Positions 55,375 to 63,169 of a stretch of 64,000 bases of DNA are shown here, in pieces. Each line of letters begins with the position of its first letter. The first letter of the stretch is position 1. The notes under the pieces were generated by a model, which did not search any database, had not been told where the DNA came from, and saw nothing but the letters and a program-made list of their open reading frames with translations. The stretch spans positions 30,892-94,891 of the forward strand of contig JAUIKM010000021.1 in the NCBI GenBank assembly GCA_030430495.1, written 5' to 3'. Both the position numbers and the translations under genes were made by a program. The stretch comes from a bacterium. GTDB taxonomy: Bacteria > Bacteroidota > Ignavibacteria > Kapaibacteriales > UBA7675.

Positions 55375-56007
55375 ATGCCGCGTGTCATTATTGTCGATCC
55401 GGACCCCATTTTGCGCAACGGATTGAAATACTTTCTCACGATTGCGCTGAATTATGACGTTGTTGAGGCGGACGCTCTGGGTCGGTTGATCGACCACCTG
55501 CGGCGCGAACGCTTTGACCTGGTAATAGTTGATCATGCTGCAATCGATCAGCAGAGATTTGAAGAAATAAGAGAGTTGCGCCGTGAATTCTCTGAAATTC
55601 CAATTGTTTTTATCGGCCCCAAGAGCGACTACCACCATTCTGTGCGCGCTTTCAGATCCGGCGTCAACGCCTATCTGAGCGCTGGCGCCGACCCGGAAGA
55701 ACTGGCGGATGCCATTTCCACGGTACTGCGCGGCAGGACTTATCTCGATCGTCGACTGACAAACTCGTTTGTCGATACATTGCGAGGCGGCGGTGAGAAG
55801 GCTCCACACGAGCGACTCACGCCGCGCGAATTTGAAGTGTTCATCCAGGTTGCGCTGGGGTATGGGTTAAAGGAAATTGCCGCCAATCTCAATGTCAGCG
55901 TCAAGACAGTCAGTACGCATAAGCGCAACATATCTCGCAAGACCAACCTGAAATCAGCTGCTTCGATTGTCTTGTATGCGGTCCAACACAAACTGATCGA
56001 CCCCTGA
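55375..56007 (+). CDS. Response regulator with LuxR-type DNA-binding domain
   Basis: A 210-residue protein. The receiver keeps acidic residues (IVDPDP near 8) and the phosphorylatable Asp in LVIVDHAAID near 53, but the usual lysine after AY is replaced (NAYLSAGA), so phosphate response may be altered. The C-terminal helix-turn-helix (LTPREFEVFIQVALGYGLKEIAANLNVSVKTVSTHKRNI) is NarL/FixJ type. No kinase is adjacent; the orphan histidine kinases at 33.9-42.8 kb are distant candidates (inference). Confidence 0.9.
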   Translation: MPRVIIVDPDPILRNGLKYFLTIALNYDVVEADALGRLIDHLRRERFDLVIVDHAAIDQQRFEEIRELRREFSEIPIVFIGPKSDYHHSVRAFRSGVNAYLSAGADPEELADAISTVLRGRTYLDRRLTNSFVDTLRGGGEKAPHERLTPREFEVFIQVALGYGLKEIAANLNVSVKTVSTHKRNISRKTNLKSAASIVLYAVQHKLIDP

Positions 56008-56184
56008 TCACTGTGCCTGGTAATGACCGTCCATCCCGTCCGTCGGGGAACTTTCCAGCCCGTATTCAGGTTGGCCGCACCACCAGGTTTTGTGGAGTCG
56101 CCCGGCCGACTTGTCAGAAGCGAATTTTGTATCTTGCCCGCTTCCATCAAACCGGATATACACATTGACAGGAAGAGAAATCGG

Positions 56185-56517
56185 ATGAAAACCTACTACA
56201 ACCCGGATGACCTGGCCAAGTTTGGCGACATCTCCGAGTTTCAGGAGCCCCTGGCGAAAAAGTTCTTCAGTTACTACGGCGATGTGTTTGCGGAAGGCGC
56301 TTTGTCTCAGCGTGAAAAGTCGCTTATCGCATTGGCCGTTGCGCATGCGATTCAGTGTCCGTACTGCATTGACGCATATACCACTGATTCGCTTGAAAAA
56401 GGTTCAAACGAGGAGCAAATGATGGAGGCAGTTCACGTTGCGGCAGCCATCCGCGGCGGCGCATCGCTGGTGCATGCGGTGCAGATGATGAACAAAGCCA
56501 ATGAAATCAGCATGTAA
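56185..56517 (+). CDS. Arsenosugar-associated peroxidase-like protein
   Basis: A 110-residue protein from ATG 56185 with AGGAAG upstream. It has the carboxymuconolactone decarboxylase/AhpD fold with redox CxxC in HAIQCPYCIDAYT near 60 and the helix HVAAAIRGGASLVHAV. This form (TIGR04029-like) is encoded beside the arsenosugar radical SAM gene, as here with an 84-bp gap. Its exact step is unproven; a thiol-peroxidase role is inferred from the fold. Confidence 0.9.
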   Translation: MKTYYNPDDLAKFGDISEFQEPLAKKFFSYYGDVFAEGALSQREKSLIALAVAHAIQCPYCIDAYTTDSLEKGSNEEQMMEAVHVAAAIRGGASLVHAVQMMNKANEISM

Positions 56518-56601
56518 ACCCGTAGGATGTATAAGGTTGAATCTCCGAAGTGAATTTCGACAGCTGAAAGCTGAAAGCAGGAAGGCAAAACGGGAAAGAA
56601 G

Positions 56602-57681
56602 ATGATCGAAAAATCAACAAAATCAGCACCGATCAAATCAATGGAGCGTCGCGGCAGTGAATTCGCCGATACTACGGCGCAGTTGCGTGTGTTAAACAAT
56701 CACCGCGACCGAATAACCGCATTGCCGAAGTTTGCATCAAAGTTAAAAGAGAGCGGACTGTGGCCATTGCGTCCCACATCGATCGACATCCTTCAGATGA
56801 ACGTCGGCTACATGTGCAATCAAACTTGCAAACACTGCCATGTCGATGCCGGGCCCGATCGCACTGAAATCATGACCCGCGAGACAATGAACCAGTGTCT
56901 TGATGTTATTCGCGGCGGCGGAATTTCTACGGTCGACCTGACGGGCGGTGCACCCGAGATGAATCCCGATTTTCGCTGGTTTGTTGAACAGGCGTCGCCG
57001 CACGTGGATCGTATAATCGTCCGCTGCAACCTGACTATTATAAATGCAAATCCGAAGTACAACGACTTGCCGCAATTCTTTGCACGGCACAAGATCAATG
57101 TTGTCTCTTCCCTGCCTTATTACAACAAACGCAACACCGACCGTCAGCGCGGCGACGGCGTGTTTGATAGCTCGATCAAAGCCTTGCTGGCGCTGAACGA
57201 AGTAGGATACGGCAAGGAAGGAAGCGGCCTTGAGCTCGATCTTGTTTACAATCCGGTTGGTGCGTTCTTGCCGGCGCCTCAGAAGTCACTGGAAGCCGAT
57301 TATAAGCGCGAGTTAAAACGGCTGTTTAATGTGGAGTTTAACTCTTTGTTCACCATAACCAATATGCCGATCGCTCGATACCTGGAATACCTGATCGCCT
57401 CCGGCAATTACGAGGCATACATGGAGAAGCTCGTGAACTCCTATAACCCGGCCGCTGCCGCCGCCGTCATGTGTCGCAATACGCTCTCAGTTGGCTGGGA
57501 CGGCGTTTTATATGACTGCGATTTTAACCAGATGCTGGAACTCGAGGTCGGCGGCGCTGCTCCTAGTCACATCAGGGACTTTGATCGTGCGGCCCTGACG
57601 GAACGCGCCATCATCGTCAACCAACATTGTTATGGATGTACGGCCGGCGCCGGTTCCAGCTGCGGCGGTGAAGTCGCCTGA
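56602..57681 (+). CDS. arsS: Arsenosugar biosynthesis radical SAM protein ArsS
   Basis: A 359-residue iron-sulfur enzyme. The cluster motif is CNQTCKHC near 72-79 (CxxxCxxC), followed by VDAGPDRTE and TGGAPEMNPDFRWFV. A second cysteine-rich segment at the C-terminus (QHCYGCTAGAGSSCGG) may bind another cluster. ArsS uses S-adenosylmethionine to attach a 5'-deoxyadenosyl group to methylated arsenic on the way to arsenosugars. It pairs with the peroxidase-like gene just upstream. The ArsM methyltransferase is not in the window. Confidence 0.95.
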   Translation: MIEKSTKSAPIKSMERRGSEFADTTAQLRVLNNHRDRITALPKFASKLKESGLWPLRPTSIDILQMNVGYMCNQTCKHCHVDAGPDRTEIMTRETMNQCLDVIRGGGISTVDLTGGAPEMNPDFRWFVEQASPHVDRIIVRCNLTIINANPKYNDLPQFFARHKINVVSSLPYYNKRNTDRQRGDGVFDSSIKALLALNEVGYGKEGSGLELDLVYNPVGAFLPAPQKSLEADYKRELKRLFNVEFNSLFTITNMPIARYLEYLIASGNYEAYMEKLVNSYNPAAAAAVMCRNTLSVGWDGVLYDCDFNQMLELEVGGAAPSHIRDFDRAALTERAIIVNQHCYGCTAGAGSSCGGEVA

Positions 57682-57722
57682 GAGTTGTTTGAAAGTACTT
57701 GGCGCTGATTGATTGCCGAATT

Positions 57723-58211
57723 TCAGGCCACCGGTTTAAATTGCTCAAATGCCTGGGAGCAATTCTTACAGTAGTGAATCGCACGACAAAGCGTCGGACC
57801 AAACGGCGACTGCAACACTGTGTTGCGGCTGCTGCAGTAGGGGCATTCCGTGTCGGAAAGAACGTCCAGTGAGATATATCCATCGCTGTGCTTCGGCGGC
57901 GCCAGGCCAGACTCTTTTAACAGTTTTTTGCCTTTTTCCGTGATGCGGTTTGTGCTCCACGGCACCGCATATGTGACGTTTACCGCAACGGAGTCCAGCG
58001 GCAGCTGTTCAATGCGTTGTTTAATATCCCTGGTGATATAGTCGAGCGCGGGGCACCCCGAAAAGGTCGGCAGAAAGCTGATCTCTGCTTTGTTGCCGCG
58101 AAGTTTGACTTCGTGAATCATTCCGAGGTCCACCACGGAGACGCGCGGAATCTCGGGATCCATCACTTCTTCAAGCGCTTGCCAGATGTCCTGTTCGGTT
58201 ACGGTGTGCAT
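57723..58211 (-). CDS. paaD: Phenylacetyl-CoA epoxidase maturation protein PaaD
   Basis: A 162-residue protein with an N-terminal MIP18-type domain (EEVMDPEIPRVSVVDLGMI, LPTFSGCPALDYI) and a C-terminal zinc-ribbon-like part (CPYCSSRN...CKNC). PaaD is thought to help load iron into the PaaAC oxygenase. It is the last of four paa genes, 17 bp behind paaC. Confidence 0.93.
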   Translation of the reverse strand: MHTVTEQDIWQALEEVMDPEIPRVSVVDLGMIHEVKLRGNKAEISFLPTFSGCPALDYITRDIKQRIEQLPLDSVAVNVTYAVPWSTNRITEKGKKLLKESGLAPPKHSDGYISLDVLSDTECPYCSSRNTVLQSPFGPTLCRAIHYCKNCSQAFEQFKPVA

Positions 58212-58228
58212 GATGCAGTTACAGGGTA

Positions 58229-59002
58229 TTACCAGTCCGCCGACGGATCCGAGCGCAGTACTGCGCCCATTTCTTCTATCAGCGAGCCAAGGTGTTCACT
58301 GTGAAAACCTTTTCGACCGCCAAAGAAAGCCGTCCCAGCTTCCTGTGCGTTGAGCTCGGGGAGTGCCAATCCGCCATGCGCCAGGGCGGGTTCAATATGT
58401 TGCAGCCAGAGATCACGCAATTGCGCTGATCCGGCGTAAACGCCCGCATCCACGAGTTCCTCCTCGTGCTCCAGCTTTTCGAAAATCCCGAGCGCCATGG
58501 GAAATGCTTCGTTCAGGGCGGATTGCATGCGTGCATGGCTTTCTTCTCCACCGCGGCTCAGTTGCGCCATCCAGGTGTTGCCGTGCATGATGTGGTATTT
58601 GATCTCGCCGAGAAGTTTGCGCGATACAAACGCCAGGGGTTTAAAACTTGATTCAGCCAGTGCCGCAAATCTCAGATAAGATGCCTGGTCAAACAGAAAG
58701 TGGCGCATCAGCGAAAAAGCGTACGAGCCGATGGGATACTCCACAAAGTGGCAGCATCGATACTCGCTCTCCGGTCGCAGAAATGCAATCGTGTCGGGGT
58801 CTCTCTCGCCGAGATCGCGCTGCAGGATTTCGTACAGGGCCAGAGACTGTCCCATCTGGTCCTGCGCCATTGAAGAGAAAGCAATATCCTCTTCGAGCAG
58901 CGGTCCGAGTCCCGTCCACTCCGAATTGCGATGTCCGAGAATCAGCAGGTCGTCCGCCGTGGCGTACAAAAGACTCTTGAGTGCTTCGTTGCTAGCTGTC
59001 AT
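58229..59002 (-). CDS. paaC: Phenylacetyl-CoA epoxidase structural subunit PaaC
   Basis: A 257-residue ferritin-like helical subunit that pairs with PaaA. The ATG at 59002 is inside a much longer frame whose upstream part is the paaB gene in another frame. DDLLILGHRNSEWTGLGPLLEEDIAFSSMAQDQMGQSLALY and GEIKYHIMHGNTWMAQL are family features; PaaC lacks the full iron site of PaaA. It overlaps the 3' end of paaB by 11 bp. Confidence 0.95.
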   Translation of the reverse strand: MTASNEALKSLLYATADDLLILGHRNSEWTGLGPLLEEDIAFSSMAQDQMGQSLALYEILQRDLGERDPDTIAFLRPESEYRCCHFVEYPIGSYAFSLMRHFLFDQASYLRFAALAESSFKPLAFVSRKLLGEIKYHIMHGNTWMAQLSRGGEESHARMQSALNEAFPMALGIFEKLEHEEELVDAGVYAGSAQLRDLWLQHIEPALAHGGLALPELNAQEAGTAFFGGRKGFHSEHLGSLIEEMGAVLRSDPSADW

Positions 59003-59375
59003 TGTGTCGCTTTTTGAATTGTTCGATGCGGCTGCGGACTTTGTAAAATCCCGCTTCGCGATATTGTTTCTCCGGTACGTTCTCCCACATGTCGGAGTGT
59101 TCGTCGCCGACCGTGTGAATGTCCGATGTCCGGACCACCCAGATACTCGTACTGGTACTGCGGCGGCCGTACTGTTCCTTGGCGAACAAAAAGGCCATTT
59201 CCGGGCTGGGAGCGTGGACGGATCCGACGTGCGTGTGCCGCCCGCCCCGCTTAGCCTGGTGAAACACTTCGTATGTTTCAAAGTAATCGCGACGCTCCAG
59301 CGGCTGCATGCTCTGGTCGTCTTCTTCAATGTTGAAACGCGTCACGCGCGGATCAAGCGACTTGATGGTCGACAT
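58992..59375 (-). CDS. paaB: Phenylacetyl-CoA epoxidase subunit PaaB
   Basis: A 127-residue small subunit with GGAAG just before the ATG. YEVFHQAKRGGRHTHVGSVHAPSPEMAFLFAKEQYGRRSTSTSIWVVRTSDI is the conserved PaaB core, though the N-terminus is longer by about 25 residues than in E. coli. PaaB bridges PaaAC dimers in the complex. 51 bp behind paaA. Confidence 0.95.
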   Translation of the reverse strand: MSTIKSLDPRVTRFNIEEDDQSMQPLERRDYFETYEVFHQAKRGGRHTHVGSVHAPSPEMAFLFAKEQYGRRSTSTSIWVVRTSDIHTVGDEHSDMWENVPEKQYREAGFYKVRSRIEQFKKRHNDS

Positions 59376-59426
59376 CCACTCTTCCGATCAATTCGAGAAT
59401 AAGAGAATTTCTCCTGGTTCCGGACA

Positions 59427-60413
59427 TCAGCTCAGGGGCACGCTGTACTGCGTCTCGGGACGCAGCAAGGCTTCGCGTACCCACTTGCCGCGTTCTTCGG
59501 CCGTACGGCGTACGGCAAGACGTTCCTTGTTGCAGGGACCGTCGCCGTTGATAACGCGTTTGAATTCATCCCAGTCCGGCTCGGTGTATTCCCAACGGCG
59601 CGTCTCGGGGTTTTTACGCAGGTTGGGATCGGGCAGCGTCAGTTCCAGTTCCCAGATTTTCGGAACGTACATGTTGAGGAACTGCTGGCGCATATCGTCA
59701 TTGGAAGCCATTTTCACCTTCCAACGCATCAACTTCTCACCGTGGACAGAAGCGTTGTCCGGCGGGCCGAAGAAATGCATGATCGGCGGCCACCAGCGGT
59801 TGAGGGCGTCCTGCAGCACTTCGCGCTGAGCGGGCGTGCCCGTAGCCAGGTGCACCACGGCATCGTAGCCGTACTTGAGGTGGAACGATTCTTCCTGGCA
59901 GATGCGCTCAAGCGCGCGGCAGTACGGAGCGTACGACCCCTTGGAATTTGTTACCTGGTTGACAATTGCTCCCGCGTCGATCAACCATGCTATTACCGCC
60001 GTGTCGGCCCAGGTCTTTGCCGGATAGTTGAACACGTTCGAATACTTGGATTTACCGCTGATAAGATCGTTGATCATTTCTTCGCGTGATTTGCCGAGCG
60101 TCTCTGCGGCATTGTACAGCAACTGAGCGTGCCCTACTTCATCCTGTACTTTGGCTGCAAGCGCAAGTTTGCGGCGGAATCCCGGTGCGCGCGTTATCCA
60201 GGTGCCTTCAGGCAGCGCTCCAATGATTTCAGAGTGTGCGTGTTGCTCAATCAGGCGAATGAGTTGGCGACGGTATTCGAACGGCATCCAGTCATGCGGT
60301 TCGACTTTTTCCCCGCGATCAATACGCGCCTCGAATTCGGCCAGCTTTACCGGATCGTCGTCGTCTTTGTGGTCCTGGAGCGGTTTGTCAAAAATGTATC
60401 CACCACCATACAT
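59427..60413 (-). CDS. paaA: Phenylacetyl-CoA epoxidase catalytic subunit PaaA
   Basis: A 328-residue di-iron subunit with GAGGTG five bases before the ATG. It opens the phenylacetyl-CoA ring by 1,2-epoxidation. The likely iron ligands lie in [28 protein letters not shown] and [18 protein letters not shown] (Glu and His pairs). Long stretches such as [24 protein letters not shown] are near identical to the family. First gene of paaABCD; the reductase paaE and the ligase paaK are not in the window. Confidence 0.97.
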   Translation of the reverse strand: MYGGGYIFDKPLQDHKDDDDPVKLAEFEARIDRGEKVEPHDWMPFEYRRQLIRLIEQHAHSEIIGALPEGTWITRAPGFRRKLALAAKVQDEVGHAQLLYNAAETLGKSREEMINDLISGKSKYSNVFNYPAKTWADTAVIAWLIDAGAIVNQVTNSKGSYAPYCRALERICQEESFHLKYGYDAVVHLATGTPAQREVLQDALNRWWPPIMHFFGPPDNASVHGEKLMRWKVKMASNDDMRQQFLNMYVPKIWELELTLPDPNLRKNPETRRWEYTEPDWDEFKRVINGDGPCNKERLAVRRTAEERGKWVREALLRPETQYSVPLS

Positions 60414-60646
60414 GTAGCACCTCTTTCCTGGATTAATGGCGGGCGACTAACAGTCTCCGCGGGAGGAAGATTGTACCCCGAAAACCGAAGTTAGGCTAAA
60501 TACGATCATCATGCAATGACATTGTTCTGTGGATTTCAGGCACGCCGCGCCCTCACAGTGAACAAACTTCAAATAGTTGAAGGGCTGCTCTCGTCTGGGC
60601 TCCCAATTGAAAAATCCGCCAACAGAGCAAATCCGGCAGGCTAACC

Positions 60647-61459
60647 ATGTTGTACGATGTCGTTGACTTTCAAAAAGATGTTGTCGAAGCAAGTGCTGTA
60701 AAACCCGTGCTGGTCGACTTCTGGGCGCAGTGGTGCGGACCGTGCCGAATGCTTGGCCCCCTGCTGGAAAAACTGGCCGCAGAGTATGCTGACAGGTGGA
60801 CACTGGTCAAGGTGGAAACCGATAAACACCCCGAAATCAGTGCCGAGTACGGCGTGCGCGGTATTCCAAACGTCAAGCTGTTTCGCGACGGCAAGGTAGT
60901 GGATGAGTTTACCGGAGCTTTGCCGGAGCGGGTGCTGCGATCCTGGCTCGAAAAAGCTGTTCCCAATCCACTTGATCAGGAGGTTGAGCAAGCTGTGGAG
61001 CTGCTCAAAGTTGGTCAGGCGCTGGAAGCGCGCGAACTCCTGCAATCCGTTCTGGAGCGCGAACCGCATCATGAAGCGGCCGCCGCACACCTGGCGCGTT
61101 CACTGGCCATTGATGATCCGATTGCGGCCGGAGAGTTGGTTGCGGGCATCTATGAGAACTCTGCGCATTTTGAACTTGCCGACAGCGTTCGCACACTGGC
61201 GGCGCTGGCGCGACATCTGCCCGACGGTGAGCGGCTGCCCGAAGCAGACGTTCGCGAAGCCTACATGACTGCGATAAGTTCGCTGTTCAACAAAGAGTTT
61301 GACCAGGCGTTGGAAGCCTTGATCGATATCATCCGCCTCGACCGCTACTACGACGATGACGGCGCACGCAAGGCATGCATCGCTTTGTTTAAATTACTGG
61401 GCGAAGACAACGAGATCACTCTGCGCCACCGTCGCAGTTTCGACGGAGCACTTTACTAG
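60647..61459 (+). CDS. Thioredoxin-TPR protein (CnoX/YbbN-like)
   Basis: A 270-residue protein. The N-terminal ~105 residues are thioredoxin (VDFWAQWCGPCRMLGPLL with WCGPC near 30, GIPNV with the cis-proline), and the rest is TPR-like helices (EVEQAVELLKVGQALEARELLQSVLE, FNKEFDQALEALIDIIRLD). This is the CnoX arrangement, a redox-active holdase that hands clients to chaperonin; the active-site cysteines are both present. AGG lies seven bases before the ATG. Divergent from paaA. Confidence 0.92.
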   Translation: MLYDVVDFQKDVVEASAVKPVLVDFWAQWCGPCRMLGPLLEKLAAEYADRWTLVKVETDKHPEISAEYGVRGIPNVKLFRDGKVVDEFTGALPERVLRSWLEKAVPNPLDQEVEQAVELLKVGQALEARELLQSVLEREPHHEAAAAHLARSLAIDDPIAAGELVAGIYENSAHFELADSVRTLAALARHLPDGERLPEADVREAYMTAISSLFNKEFDQALEALIDIIRLDRYYDDDGARKACIALFKLLGEDNEITLRHRRSFDGALY

Positions 61460-61516
61460 AAATCAAGGTTGAAGTAAGAGCGATTCAGTCAGGATTGATG
61501 CTCTGTCTATCAACAG

Positions 61517-61552
61517 CCGTTATTGCAAATACAAGCCAATTTGCAATAACGG
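61517..61552. terminator. Perfect 14-bp hairpin between convergent genes
   Basis: Arms CCGTTATTGCAAAT (61517-61530) and ATTTGCAATAACGG (61539-61552) with an eight-base loop. It sits between the convergent thioredoxin and EVE genes and could stop transcription from both sides; no T-run. Confidence 0.65.
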
Positions 61553-61570
61553 ACCAAGGCCGCCGGCAAA

Positions 61571-62029
61571 CTAACCGCGCAAGCCTGTCACGATTTTCCA
61601 CTCATCCGCGGTAACAGGCATGATACTCAGCCGCTGACCTTTGCGCAGTACCAGCATGTCTTCCAGTCCCGGTGTCTGCTTCAGTTCGTCGAGTGTAATC
61701 GGCGGATCATAGCTCTCGTGTTTCTGAACATCGACAACCGACCAGCGTGGATCCGCACTCTTGCTCCTGGAGTCGAAGTATTTGCTCTTTGGATCGAATT
61801 GCGTTGGATCCGGATAGGCTTCCCTGACAATTTTCACCACGCCGAAAATTCCGAGTGGCTTAATGACGCTGTGATAGAAAAACGCCAAATCACCGACTTT
61901 CATCCGGCGCATAAAGTTGCGGGCCTGGTAGTTACGCACGCCTTCCCAATGATCGCGTTCATCTTTCTCGGCCAGGAGTTCCGGCCAGCCATACGTGTCC
62001 GGGTCGCTTTTCATTAACCAGTACTGCAT
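61571..62029 (-). CDS. EVE-domain protein
   Basis: A 152-residue single-domain protein with AAAGGT six bases before the ATG. YWLMKSDPDTYGW, HWEGVRNYQARNFMRRMKVGDLAFFYHS and IVREAYPDPTQFDP are hallmark blocks of the EVE fold, a PUA-like pocket that reads modified bases (for example methylated cytosine or modified RNA). The target is unknown. It ends the chromosomal-style genes before the replication region. Confidence 0.95.
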   Translation of the reverse strand: MQYWLMKSDPDTYGWPELLAEKDERDHWEGVRNYQARNFMRRMKVGDLAFFYHSVIKPLGIFGVVKIVREAYPDPTQFDPKSKYFDSRSKSADPRWSVVDVQKHESYDPPITLDELKQTPGLEDMLVLRKGQRLSIMPVTADEWKIVTGLRG

Positions 62030-62224
62030 TTGAACCTTTCCAATCTGTTAAGCGGATAAACTGTGGGCACGCGAATCTAAACAATTTCTGTCGTCATGAC
62101 CGAATTGCTTCAAGCCGGCCTGGTCTGAACTCAAGCTCATGAGAAAGTTAAATGCAGAACGTTTCCCTGTTTGTTGTTTTTCCAATTCTTTCCAAGATGT
62201 TTAAATGTTTAGGGGTTTCGAAAG

Positions 62225-62443
62225 CGCACAAAATGCATAAATCAGACCGCTTCAATACTTGTATCCATGCGGGTTCACGCGCGGATTGTCTTCCCGAAAG
62301 CGCACAAAATGCATAGTCAAAACGAACAAAATGCATAAGTAAACGAACATTTTGCATAGTTGAACCGCACAAAATGCATAGTTGAACCGCACAAAATGCA
62401 TAGCTAAAACGAACAAAGCGCATAAAGGCGCACAAAATGCATA
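62225..62443 (+). repeat. Iteron array: eight copies of a 15-bp repeat
   Basis: The core is CGCACAAAATGCATA. Copies start at 62225, 62301, 62323, 62344, 62366, 62388, 62410 and 62429; some carry CGAACA or small changes. From 62301 the spacing is 21-22 bp, two helical turns, with a last step of 19. Regular same-face iterons before a Rep gene are the binding sites of a plasmid initiator. Confidence 0.95.
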
Positions 62444-62481
62444 ACAATCCTACGTTCAGGGCCCTTTTTAGCCCGTTCAGC

Positions 62482-63046
62482 TATGCAAAACGTTCGGTTA
62501 ACCACGAATTTCCGCCCTTTTAAGCGATTGGACTTGACATGAGCGTCAATTTGCAGGCCGTGTCGGCTCCAGATCTTCCTTTCCCTCCCGCAGGCCATGC
62601 AATTTGTTAGGGTTTGCAAGCCGAATCCGATCACTTTTCCATCAATTGGGCGTGGCTGAACTCGAAATTGGGTCGTCGAGGTAAAAAAAATTATTGCGAC
62701 CCAGCTTATGCAAAATGTTTGTTTTGATCGGCGGATCGTCCCGATTACCGATCGGATCCGGACGGCGCTCGAAGCACCAGGATTGCTGTGCGATTTCTAT
62801 GCATTTTGTGCGGTTTGAGCTGCAGAGCGCTGTGTGCCCGATGCCGGACCAGAAATCATTCTGACACCGGTAAACCTTGATAGATGGAGTTGCTTCTGTC
62901 TTGTCTTTTAATCGGGTTGGTCTGTTCCCACTGCGATTGATTATGCATTTTGTTCGGTTTGAACTGCAGGCAAAGTTCTCACACCGCGAGAAGCGCACCA
63001 CAACTAGCATGCATGACCGCCGTCAATCAGTTATGCATTTTGTTCG
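62482..63046 (-). repeat. Inverted iterons between the array and rep
   Basis: The same core in the opposite orientation occurs at 62482-62496 and 62707-62721 (diverged), and at 62798-62812, 62942-62956 and 63032-63046 (TATGCATTTTGTGCG or TTCG ending). Spacing is wide and irregular. Inverted iterons in front of a rep gene commonly serve for autoregulation or handcuffing. The A/T-rich patch near 62680 could be an opening region. No DnaA box was identified with confidence. Confidence 0.88.
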
Positions 63047-63169
63047 GTGTTGTGGTTTGAAGCCGCTTGGCAGTCTCATCGTGCTGCAACTGCTTCAAGA
63101 ATATTCATTTATTCCGAACAGGTTTTATTTGTATGTTCGGTTCATGCTATATACTAGGGAGTAATGGGC

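Noticed and set aside
55129..55809. 226-codon minus-strand frame opposite the LuxR-type regulator
   Set aside because: Antisense to a clear receiver-HTH protein; no start signal.
58731..59402. 223-codon plus-strand frame opposite paaB and paaC
   Set aside because: The paa genes on the other strand are certain and no domain is seen.
62225..63046. CRISPR array
   Set aside because: The repeats are 15 bp with 4-7 bp gaps in one block and then wide irregular gaps in inverted orientation, next to a Rep_3 gene: iterons, not spacers.
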